Notes under the pieces: model-generated
What the model was told of the DNA's origin: nothing
The model's database searches: none
What the model saw: the letters and a program-made list of their open reading frames with translations, nothing else
Made by a program: the position numbers and the translations under genes
In this document: positions 17,915-26,000 of the stretch, one piece after another
How positions within the stretch are numbered: position 1 is the stretch's first letter
Layout of the letters: each line of letters opens with the position of its first letter
Assembly (NCBI RefSeq): GCF_009708215.1
Contig: NZ_CP046175.1
Coordinates: 558,001 to 622,000, forward strand
Direction: 5' to 3'
Origin: Occultella kanbiaonis
GTDB lineage: Bacteria; Actinomycetota; Actinomycetes; Actinomycetales; Beutenbergiaceae
Length of the DNA: 64,000 nt

Positions 17915-18157
17915 ATGAGCCTCAACATCAAGAATGAGCGCGTCCATGCGTTGGCTCGCGAAGCGGCCGAGCGCACGGGCCGAACACAGACAGGTGCGAT
18001 CGAGTTCGCGCTCGAGCGGCTCCTGGCGACGTTGCCGGAGCGCGACGAACGCGGCGGAGCGCGCATCGACCGTCTGCTCGACGACCTTCGTGGGCGGCTC
18101 GGTGATGACACCCTCACGACGGACGACCTCTACGACGAGACCGGCCTCTACAGGTGA
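17915..18157 (+). CDS. vapB: VapB-type antitoxin
   Basis: An 80-residue protein. The N-terminal MSLNIKNERVHALAREAAER is typical of VapB/PSK-type transcription factors with a ribbon-helix-helix-like DNA-binding part. The acidic C-terminus (LTTDDLYDETGLYR) is the kind of segment that wraps and inhibits the toxin. The ATG at 17915 begins right after the operator palindrome, with no ribosome binding site, so a leaderless message is likely. It overlaps the toxin gene by GTGA. Expected roles are neutralising VapC and, with it, repressing its own promoter. Confidence 0.88.
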   Translation: MSLNIKNERVHALAREAAERTGRTQTGAIEFALERLLATLPERDERGGARIDRLLDDLRGRLGDDTLTTDDLYDETGLYR

Positions 18158-18540
18158 TCGTCGACACCTCGGCCGTCGTAGCCCTGATCCTTGACGAACC
18201 CGAGGCGGCTGCGATCCGCGCCGCGCTCGTGGCGGGTGCGGTGATGTCGGCGGCCACCTACGTGGAGCTCGGCGTCGTCGTCCACCGCAAGGGGGGTGAG
18301 GCCGCGACCAGAAGGCTCGACGCACTGTTGGAGGAGCTCGGGATCGAGATCGTGCCACTCACGCCGCGACAGGGCAGGCTCGCCCGAGCGGCCTACGCGG
18401 AGTACGGCCGAGGCAGTGGCCATCCGGCGGCACTGAATCTCGGTGACTGTTTCAGCTATGCACTCGCAGCCGACCGACGTGAGCAACTGCTGTTCGTCGG
18501 TCGTGACTTCGTCCATACCGACGCGGTGAGTGTGCTCTGA
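18154..18540 (+). CDS. vapC: VapC-type PIN-domain ribonuclease toxin
   Basis: A 128-residue PIN-domain protein. The acidic metal-binding residues are Asp4 in MIVDTSAVV, Glu38 in ATYVELG, Asp97 in LNLGDCFSYA and Asp117 in FVGRDFVHTD. These should hold Mg for cleavage of RNA, usually a tRNA or rRNA loop in VapC toxins. The GTG start at 18154 overlaps the antitoxin stop. All catalytic residues are intact, so the pair looks functional. It sits between the catabolic island and MgtC without any visible mobility genes. Confidence 0.93.
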   Translation: MIVDTSAVVALILDEPEAAAIRAALVAGAVMSAATYVELGVVVHRKGGEAATRRLDALLEELGIEIVPLTPRQGRLARAAYAEYGRGSGHPAALNLGDCFSYALAADRREQLLFVGRDFVHTDAVSVL

Positions 18541-18743
18541 CCCCGGGAGTCAAGGGTCGGGACAGCGGCCCCGGTCCGGCAGGCCGTGCGGGGCAGTCGG
18601 TGGTTGCACGGTTGCCGACGGGGTGGCTCGGTCGGTGGGCCCTCCACTAGGGTCGGCTGGCCTACGCCGACGTCGCGCTCAGAGACGTCGCGAAGGTGCG
18701 TGACCATCCCCCCACGATCCCCGACGACGGGAGTTGACCGACG

Positions 18744-19457
18744 GTGCCATTCGCCACTGACACGGTGCTGACCGAGCTGTACCTCCTCTGTATCGCGTTC
18801 GTCCTCTGCGCGGCCATCGGCACCGAGCGCCAGGTCCGTCAGAAGGCCGCGGGGTTCCGCACCCACGTCCTGGTCGGCACGGGATCGGCCGGCTTCACGC
18901 TCGTGTCCGCGTTCGGTTTCGAGAACGTCCTGGGCGCGGACGTGAACCTGGACCCGTCCCGGATCGCCGCTCAGATCGTGAGCGGGATCGGGTTCCTCGG
19001 CGCCGGGGTCATCTTCACCCGCAAGGACGTGGTGCGCGGCCTGACCACGGCGGCCACGATCTGGGTCGCCGCCGCCGTGGGCATGGCCGCCGGGGCGGGG
19101 ATGGTCGCGCTCGCGGTGCTGCTGACCGTGCTGCACCTGCTCTGCCTGGTGGTGCTCGCGCCGCTGGTCAGGCGGATCCCGACCAAGGACCGCCGCCGGG
19201 TCCTGCGGCTGACCTACCTGGACGGCAACGGCGTCCTGCGCCGCATCCTGGCGGCCGCCAACGGAGCCGGCTTCGCAGCCTCGCTGCTGTCCACCCGGCA
19301 CACCAGGATCGACGGCGAGGACTGCGTCCTCATGGACGTCCGGTTCTCCGGCCGGTACCCGCTGGCCGACCTCATCCCGACCCTGTCCGAGATCGACGGC
19401 ATCCGCGGCGTCGCGGTGCGTGACATCGATGACGACATCGACGACGAACTCGCCTGA
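18744..19457 (+). CDS. MgtC/SapB-family membrane protein
   Basis: A 237-residue protein. Four hydrophobic segments fill the first 140 residues, with the family motifs CAAIGTERQVRQKAAGFRTH, QIVSGIGFLGAGVIF and VVRGLTTAATIWVAAAVGMA. The C-terminal 90 residues form a soluble ACT-like domain. MgtC proteins are linked to survival in low magnesium and inside host cells through effects on ATP synthase or phosphate uptake; here the role is unknown. The GTG at 18744 places the first helix near the N-terminus. No obvious magnesium riboswitch is seen in the 203-bp gap upstream, only a possible TAGGGT box at 18648. Confidence 0.9.
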   Translation: MPFATDTVLTELYLLCIAFVLCAAIGTERQVRQKAAGFRTHVLVGTGSAGFTLVSAFGFENVLGADVNLDPSRIAAQIVSGIGFLGAGVIFTRKDVVRGLTTAATIWVAAAVGMAAGAGMVALAVLLTVLHLLCLVVLAPLVRRIPTKDRRRVLRLTYLDGNGVLRRILAAANGAGFAASLLSTRHTRIDGEDCVLMDVRFSGRYPLADLIPTLSEIDGIRGVAVRDIDDDIDDELA

Positions 19458-19463
19458 GGTGAC

Positions 19464-20084
19464 CTATCGAGCGACCGCGACGGACCGGCCGATGGTCGTC
19501 GGATCCTCCAGCAGATCGACCATGGCGCGGGCGAGGTCGGCGCGAGCGATCAGGATCCCGCCGCGCACGTTGCTGTCGCGGCGCTCCCGGTAGCCGGAGC
19601 GCCCCCGGCCCTGGGTGAGCATGGGCGGGCGCACGATCGTCCAGTCGAGGCCGGAGTCGTGGATCACCGCCTCCGTGGCCACCATGTCCGCGAACTGGTC
19701 CCGCAGTACCCGCTGCACGATCGGCTTCGCGACGTAGCGGGTGAGCGGTCCGTCGCCGTCGGTGAACGGACCGCTCGCCGTGATCAGCGCCAACCGGTCC
19801 ACGCCCGCGATCCGCATCGCCCGGACCGTCGCGATCGCACTCCTCTCCATCACGCCGACGTCGGTCCTGTGGACCGGTCCGATGCAGAACGCGACGGCCT
19901 CGGCGCCCGTCATCGCCTCGGCGAGGGCGGTGGAGTCGGTTCCCTCGGCGATGGCGGCGTTCCAGTCGGATCGGGCTTTGGCGGGGTTGCGCACGACGGC
20001 GATCACGTCGTGGCCTCGGGACGAGGCGTGGTCGACGAGCTCGCGGCCGGTGCGGCCGGAGGCTCCGAGAACGACGAGTCGCAT
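19464..20084 (-). CDS. NAD(P)H-binding (NmrA/BLVRB-like) protein
   Basis: A 206-residue atypical SDR. The Rossmann motif is VVLGASGRTGREL at the N-terminus, and the mid-segments AVAFCIGPVHRTD and DRLALITASGPF match flavin-reductase/NmrA-like proteins. WTIVRPPMLTQGRG is the usual substrate-loop signature. It lacks a YxxxK catalytic pair. The ATG at 20084 follows GGAGAC. It is divergent from a TetR repressor, with two identical operators between them, so it is almost certainly that repressor's target. The inducing compound is unknown. Confidence 0.87.
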   Translation of the reverse strand: MRLVVLGASGRTGRELVDHASSRGHDVIAVVRNPAKARSDWNAAIAEGTDSTALAEAMTGAEAVAFCIGPVHRTDVGVMERSAIATVRAMRIAGVDRLALITASGPFTDGDGPLTRYVAKPIVQRVLRDQFADMVATEAVIHDSGLDWTIVRPPMLTQGRGRSGYRERRDSNVRGGILIARADLARAMVDLLEDPTTIGRSVAVAR

Positions 20085-20111
20085 GAGTTGGTCTCCTTCA
20101 TTCGATGGTGA

Positions 20112-20159
20112 GTGAGTGTTCACTCACCTGCGCTCAGGATAGGGTGAGTGAACACTCAC
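20112..20159. promoter_or_regulatory. Twin TetR operators
   Basis: Two 16-bp palindromes, GTGAGTG-TT-CACTCAC (20112-20127) and GTGAGTG-AA-CACTCAC (20144-20159), share identical 7-bp arms and lie 32 bp apart centre to centre, about three helical turns. They fill the gap between the divergent NAD(P)-binding gene and the TetR gene, one near each start, and are a convincing pair of repressor sites. Confidence 0.85.
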
Positions 20160-20183
20160 TTGTCAAGGGAGGGGCAGTTCACC

Positions 20184-20768
20184 ATGACGGCACGGGAGCG
20201 GATCCTGGACGCGGCGGCGTCCGTCATGCGCGAACGCGGCATCGCCCGGGCGACCACCAAGGAGATCGCTCGCGTGGCCGGGTGCTCGGAGGCTCTGCTC
20301 TACAAGTACTTCGCCGACAAGCAGGAGATCTTCCTTGGCGTGCTCTCCGAGCGGATGCCGCCCATCGCCGGCGCGGCCGAGCTGACCGGCACGGTCCGCG
20401 AGAACCTCGAGACGCTCACCCGAGACGTGCTCGTGTTCTACGTCCAGACGTTTCCGATCGCGGCCGCAGTGTTCAGCGAGGCTGACCTCCTCACCGCCTG
20501 GCGGGACGGCTTGCGCGCCCGCGACGCCGGCCCGCACGTCGTCCATGCCATCGTCGAGGACTACGTGGCGAGCGAACGGCGGGCCGGCAGGCTGCCGATC
20601 TCCATCGATCCCTGGGCCACTGCGGTGCTGCTCTGCGGGGCAGCGCTCCAGCAGGCCTTCCTGGCGACGTTCGCCGGCGAGACCGAGATCCCGGACGCCG
20701 GGGAGGTCGCCGCCAGACTCGTCGCGGGCGTCCTAGGCCCCGCCGAACGACACGCCCCGCCTAGGTGA
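20184..20768 (+). CDS. TetR-family transcriptional regulator
   Basis: A 194-residue repressor. The helix-turn-helix is RERILDAAASVMRERGIARA, then TTKEIARVAGCSEALLYKYF, with the characteristic LYKYFADKQEIF ending. The remaining helical domain binds the ligand. The ATG at 20184 follows AAGGGAGGGG. The first operator-like palindrome would be inside the gene if an upstream ATG at 20148 were used, which argues against that start. It should bind the twin GTGAGTG palindromes and control the NAD(P)-binding gene and itself. Confidence 0.92.
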   Translation: MTARERILDAAASVMRERGIARATTKEIARVAGCSEALLYKYFADKQEIFLGVLSERMPPIAGAAELTGTVRENLETLTRDVLVFYVQTFPIAAAVFSEADLLTAWRDGLRARDAGPHVVHAIVEDYVASERRAGRLPISIDPWATAVLLCGAALQQAFLATFAGETEIPDAGEVAARLVAGVLGPAERHAPPR

Positions 20769-20798
20769 GGACGCGCGGACAGGTCTAGGTTTCGTCGG

Positions 20799-22208
20799 GT
20801 GTCCATGCAAACACGGCCGATCCGGCTCCGCGGCACCCGCGCACCGGTGCTCGGCCGACCGGGACAGGTCCTGGTCGCCAGCTTCGCGGGGGCGGTCGTC
20901 GTCGGGACCCTGCTCCTCATGCTCCCGATCGCGGTGGTGTCGGAGCCACCACCTGGACCGTTGCCGTCGGATACCGGTCCATGGGGCGGCGCACCCGTCC
21001 TGGCCGCGCTGTTCACGGCGACGTCGGCCGTCTGCGTCACCGGGCTGATCGTGGTGGACACCGCCACCTACTGGAGCCCGTTCGGACAAGTGGTGGTCCT
21101 CGCCCTGATCCAGCTCGGCGGGCTCGGCATCATGACCTTCGCCTCGCTCCTGACGATCCTGCTCGCCCGACGTCTGGGACTGCGGTCCCGCCTGATCGCG
21201 AGCGCGAGCGTCCGCAGCGTCAGTCTCGGGGACGTCCGCGCCATCGTGATCGGCGTCGCGAAGGTCGGCTTCGGCACGGAGGCCGTCGTCGCCGTCGTCC
21301 TCGCGGTGCGCCTGGCGACGGGGTACGGCGCCGGGTTCGGGGAGTCCGTCTGGTTCGGCCTCTTCCACTCGGTCTCGGCGTTCAACAACGCCGGCTTCGC
21401 GCTCTACTCCGACAACCTGATGGGGTTCGTGACCGATCCCTGGGTCGGCCTGCCGATCGCCGCAGCCGTGGTCCTCGGCGGCCTGGGCTTCCCGGTGATC
21501 TTCGAGCTACGGCGCCATTTCCGGATGCCCCGGAAGTGGTCGATGCACACCAAGCTGGTGCTGTCCGGGACCGTCGTGCTGCTGCTCGGCGGGGTCATCA
21601 CGATCACCGCGCTGGAGTGGTCCAACCCGCAGACCCTCGGCCCACTGGACCCGGCCGGCAAGGTCCTCGCCGGGGTCTTCGCGTCGGTGGTGGCCCGGAC
21701 GGCCGGCTTCAACAGCATCGACATCTCGGCGATGCACACCCAGACGTGGTTCGCGCAGGACGTGCTCATGTTCATCGGCGGGGGTCCGGCGGGCACGGCG
21801 GGCGGCCTGAAGATCACGACGTTCGCGGTGCTGTTCTTCATCATCGTCACCGAGATCCGTGGCGGCACGGCCGTGAACATCTTCGGCCGCCGCCTCGCCC
21901 GATCCGTGCACCGGGAGGCCACGACGGTCGCCCTCCTCGCGGTGGCCGTCGTCATGATCGGGACCTGGTCCCTGCTCATCATGACCACCTTCAGCCTGGA
22001 CCAGATCGTGTTCGAGGTGGTGTCCGCCTTCGCGACCGTTGGGCTGTCCACCGGGATCACCCACCTGCTTCCGACCGGCGGGCAACTGATCCTCGTCGCA
22101 CTGATGTTCATCGGACGCCTCGGACCGCTGACCCTGGCGTCCGCGTTAGCGTTGCGTTCTCGCAGCTCCTACGTCGAGCTGCCGAAAGAAAGGCCGATCA
22201 TTGGCTAG
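20799..22208 (+). CDS. ktrB: TrkH/KtrB-type potassium uptake channel subunit
   Basis: A 469-residue membrane protein with repeated membrane-pore-membrane units. Selectivity-filter segments with the conserved glycines are TATSAVCVTGLIVVDT, SVSAFNNAGFALYSDN, VVARTAGFNSIDIS and FATVGLSTGITH. The intramembrane loop GGGPAGTAGGLKITT precedes the third to fourth repeats. This is the pore subunit of a sodium- or ATP-gated potassium uptake system. The start is GTG at 20799 (an ATG two codons later is possible). The 3' end overlaps ktrA by eight bases, giving a two-gene operon. Confidence 0.94.
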   Translation: MSMQTRPIRLRGTRAPVLGRPGQVLVASFAGAVVVGTLLLMLPIAVVSEPPPGPLPSDTGPWGGAPVLAALFTATSAVCVTGLIVVDTATYWSPFGQVVVLALIQLGGLGIMTFASLLTILLARRLGLRSRLIASASVRSVSLGDVRAIVIGVAKVGFGTEAVVAVVLAVRLATGYGAGFGESVWFGLFHSVSAFNNAGFALYSDNLMGFVTDPWVGLPIAAAVVLGGLGFPVIFELRRHFRMPRKWSMHTKLVLSGTVVLLLGGVITITALEWSNPQTLGPLDPAGKVLAGVFASVVARTAGFNSIDISAMHTQTWFAQDVLMFIGGGPAGTAGGLKITTFAVLFFIIVTEIRGGTAVNIFGRRLARSVHREATTVALLAVAVVMIGTWSLLIMTTFSLDQIVFEVVSAFATVGLSTGITHLLPTGGQLILVALMFIGRLGPLTLASALALRSRSSYVELPKERPIIG

Positions 22209-22896
22209 CATCCCGCGGGCCGCGCCCGGCTCGATCGCCCTGAACGACTCCGATTCCGTGGTGGTCGCCGGCCTCGGGCGGTTCGGCAGCGCGTTGGCGA
22301 TCGAACTGGCGGAGGCCGGTGTCGAGGTTCTCGGCATCGACACCGATGAGGAGATCGTCCAGGGGCTCAGCGACACCCTGACGCACGTGGTCCGGGCGGA
22401 CACCACCAAGATGGAGGCCCTGGAGCAACTTGGCGTTCCGAACTTCTCGCACGTGGTGGTCGCGATCGGTTCCAACGTCGAAGCCTCCATCCTGACCACC
22501 TCCTGGATGCTCCGCTTCGAGATCGAGCACCTCTGGGCCAAGGCGATCAGCGAGCCGCACGGCCAGATCCTCACGCAGCTCGGCGTCCAGCACGTCGTCT
22601 CCCCCGAGTCGGACATGGGCCGGCGGGTAGCCCACCTGCTGCGCGGGTCGATCGCCGACTATCAGGACGTCGGCGGCGGGTTCGCGACGGTCACCGCGAA
22701 GGCACCGCCCTCGATGGTCGGGAAGTCCCTCGATCAGGTCGGCCTGCGCAAGAAGCACAACCTGAACGTGGTCGCCGTCATGCAGCAGGACGGCACCTGG
22801 GCGCACGCGACCGGCGAGACGATCCTCAACTGGGACGACACGGTCATCGTCATGGGACCCTCCGCACTCGCCGAACGGTTCATCGACATGTCGTGA
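22201..22896 (+). CDS. ktrA: TrkA/KtrA-type potassium uptake regulator (RCK domain)
   Basis: A 231-residue cytosolic RCK protein. The N-terminal Rossmann fold has VVVAGLGRFGSALAIELAEA and the acidic end of strand two, VLGIDTDEEIVQ, for nucleotide binding (ATP/ADP or NAD). The HVVVAIGSNVEASILTT segment and the C-terminal TrkA_C domain complete the usual KtrA layout. It starts with TTG at 22201, inside the last codons of ktrB. It forms a ring that gates the KtrB channel. Confidence 0.93.
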   Translation: MASIPRAAPGSIALNDSDSVVVAGLGRFGSALAIELAEAGVEVLGIDTDEEIVQGLSDTLTHVVRADTTKMEALEQLGVPNFSHVVVAIGSNVEASILTTSWMLRFEIEHLWAKAISEPHGQILTQLGVQHVVSPESDMGRRVAHLLRGSIADYQDVGGGFATVTAKAPPSMVGKSLDQVGLRKKHNLNVVAVMQQDGTWAHATGETILNWDDTVIVMGPSALAERFIDMS

Positions 22897-22923
22897 GCGC
22901 CGCCACTACCGCCGGTGCGTCAC

Positions 22924-22950
22924 CGCCCGCTCGGCGAGGCCGAGCGGGCG
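22924..22950 (+). terminator. Hairpin after ktrA
   Basis: A perfect 12-bp stem, CGCCCGCTCGGC / GCCGAGCGGGCG, with a 3-nt loop lies 28 bp after the ktrA stop. It lacks a U-tract, as many actinobacterial terminators do, and probably ends the ktrBA transcript. Confidence 0.7.
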
Positions 22951-23001
22951 ATCCGGGCACGTACGGTCCCGGACGTCGCCGCGCAAGCGATCCCGCCGAG
23001 T

Positions 23002-23061
23002 TAGTACCTGCCAGTCCGACCTCGTACATCACGACGTGCGAGGTCGAGGCGGCCAGTACTA
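23002..23061. repeat. Composite 60-bp inverted repeat at the edge of the CIS operon
   Basis: Outer arms TAGTAC (23002-23007) and GTACTA (23056-23061) enclose inner arms CGACCTCG (23017-23024) and CGAGGTCG (23039-23046). The outer arms extend imperfectly to 10 of 11 bp. The element lies 18 bp beyond the stop of the last CIS gene, between convergent operons. It may end the CIS transcript. It could also be a boundary scar, but no second copy is seen in the window. Confidence 0.5.
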
Positions 23062-23079
23062 GGTCGCCGTGACGCCGGG

Positions 23080-26000
23080 TCAGAGGCCGAGCAGGACCCT
23101 GCTGCCGCGGGCGCGCACGAGGGCAGCGGCGGCGGCGATGATCCGCGGGGCGAGCGTCGTGGAGACCCCGGGCAGGGTGGCGACCAGGGTGGGGTCGGCG
23201 CCGGCGAGCGCGACGACGTCCGGCACCCCGGCGGCCACCAGCGCCGCGGCCCGGGCCGGCCCGATGAACTCGACCTCCTCGAGGGAGGCCTCGACCATGA
23301 CCTCCGCGACCAGGGCCGGGCCGGTGGCCGGGGTCCGGGCCGGCAGTCGGAACATCGGGAGCGCGACCGCGGTCGGCTGCCCGCCGGCCCGGCCGACGAC
23401 CCGCCCACCGGTGCGCACCACGCCCGTGCCGCACGAGGTGCAGGTGCCCACCGAGACCGGCCGCCCCGCCGTCGAGATGGCCTGGGGCGCGCGGGGGACC
23501 GGCGCCGTCCGCCCGCAACCGCGGCAGTAGCAGGCCGTGCCGTCCTCGCTCGAGCCGGGCGGGGTCGGCGGGCAGAGCCCTTCCGGCGGGACCGGCGCGG
23601 GTGCGGTCGGTCCCTCCTCGAGGACCACGCCGACCCCGGTCAGGCTCACCTCGCCCGGGGCTTCGGATGCCAGGTACACCTCGACCTCGGTCGGCGACCC
23701 GAGCCGCAGGTGCAGGTCGGTGAGCGTGAGCGCGGCGCCGGGTGGCACCACGATCGCCAGGATCGCCTCCACGGCGCCGGCGGGGACGGTGCCGGTCGCG
23801 CCGTGGGCGTCCAGGTCGAGCTCGTCCACCTCGAGCACCACGGACTGCCCGACGGCGGTCGTCGCCTCGTCGGCGAACCGCACCTCGAGCCGTGCTCCCG
23901 GGGCGCCGGTCGTGACCGCCCGGAACGTCAGTTCGTAGGTGTCCCCGGCGCTCACGCCGACCACCTGCGCGAGCTCCGACGGCGCCGCGCCGCCGTTCGT
24001 GAACGTCGCCCCGCCGTCGGTCGGCGTGCTCGTCAGTGCCCCCGCCGCCACCGATTCCACCGGGCTCCAGGTGGTCCCGGCGACGTCGGCGGAGCCGGCC
24101 AGGCTGACGTCGTCGACGAGCAGGTAGGACTCGGCGGCATGGAAGCGCACCTCGGCGCTACGGGCGCCGGCCGGCGCGGTGAGGACGGCCTCGTGGTGGG
24201 GGACCCGCTCCAGGACGGACCGGTCGGCGGTGTCGAACACGCTCACCGGCACCCGGTCCACCCGCTCGACGCCGCAGGCGTCCCCGATCCAGCGCACCTG
24301 CGCGCTGGCCCCCTCGACCAGCGCGACGCCGTCGAACGCGAACCGGTACCGGGCGCCGCCGACGACCGGGACCACCTGCGCGAGCGCCGACTGGGCCACG
24401 GCGCCGGGCTTGGCGGTCTGCCTCAGCCCGGGAGCAGGAGCCGGCGCGGGAACCGGGGCCTGCCGCAGGGCCACCGGCCGGTCCCCGATCAGGGCCATCA
24501 GCCGCCCCGTCGGCAGCGCGATCGGGCGCACCTGGCCGGCGGTCAGCTCCCACTCCACCGGGACCGGGTCGCCGATCGTGATCAGCACGGCGGCGTCAGC
24601 GAACGGTCGGGTGAGCACGGCGTGGGTGCCGGGCGGGCTGACGGCGACGCCCGGGTCACCGTCGCCGGCCAGGGTGTAGCGGCCGGCGCTGGTGCGCCGG
24701 GCCGCGACGTCGAGCACCGTGACCGCGTCGGCGCCCACCACGACGGCGAGGCCACCCGTGGCGTCCAGGGCGAGCGCGCTCGCCGGCGAGTTCGGCCCGC
24801 CCACGCCGACCCGGGCGCCGACCTCGAGGTTCCCGGGGTCGAGGTAGCGCACCTGGGCCGCGGTCAGCACCAGGACCTGGCCCGGTGCGCACGCGACGCC
24901 GCGGGCGCCCTCGACGACGTCCGGCGTGGCCTCGCGGCGGTCGCCGACTCCGACGGCGGCGCGGTCGTCGTAGACGAACAGGTGGGTGACCTCGTCGGCG
25001 CCCGACGACGGCGACGGCGTCCGGGTGAGCACGGCGACGAGCCCGTCGATGCCGGTGGCCAGCGCGACCGGCACGCCGGGCACGTCGTCGGCCGGGATGT
25101 CCGCGGGCAACGGGCCCCCGGTGGCGGCCGCCTCGAGCAGGGCCCAGTCCAGGTGCCGGACCACGGTGCGCCGCCCGGACTCGGTGCTCGTCACGCCGGC
25201 CAGGTAGACGCCGAGGCCGTCGGCGGCCGGGGCCAGGTGCGTCACCGGGTCCGGCACCACGATCGGCTCACCGAGGGGCCGCCCGGTCGCGGCATCGACG
25301 ACCACCAGTGCGCCGCGCGTGACGCTGGAGGAGGACAGGCCAACCCCCCGCCGCGCATCGATCGAGACGATCAGGCGCCGCCCGCCCGGGTCGATCGCGA
25401 CGGCGAGCGGCTCGCCGGCGCCGAGGTCCGTGCGCAGCAGCCGACGGCGGGAGTACGTCTCGTAGGCGGTCAGGACGGCGACCGGCGCGTCGTCGACGAA
25501 CCGGTGGCCGACGACGAACACCTCCGCGCCGTCCGGGGCGACCACGGCCAGGTCCTGGGCCACCTCGGGTGCCCCGGACAGGCGCCCGGTCTCCACCGGC
25601 TGCTGCCCCACCCGGTACCACTGCCCGAAGTCACCGTTCGCGATCTCCTCGCCGGCGTCCGGACCGCCGCCCGCGGACGACAGCGCGGTGTTCAGCGCGT
25701 CGGCGACCTCCGGGAAGTCCAGCGAGAAGTCCACGGCGCCGGACGGGGCGAACCGCTGCAGCGAGACCGCCACCTCCTGCCCACCACCGCCCGCGCGCAA
25801 CTCCAGGGGCATCCGGAACCCGGTGGTCGCGTGCCGCAGCCGGAGCGCGGCGGCCGCACCGATCCCGGCCGCACCGACGGCACCGGCCGCACCGGCCGCA
25901 CCGGCACCGTCGACCGCCCGCCAGGACAGTCCGCCGTCGCGGGTCTGCTGCAGCGCCGGGCCGGGGAGCCCACCCTCGTCGGCGGGCCCCGGTGCGGCGC

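Noticed and set aside
18541-18743. Magnesium riboswitch upstream of the MgtC-family gene
   Set aside because: The 203-bp gap is GC-rich with some short stems, but no M-box or ykoK-type conserved core could be recognised.
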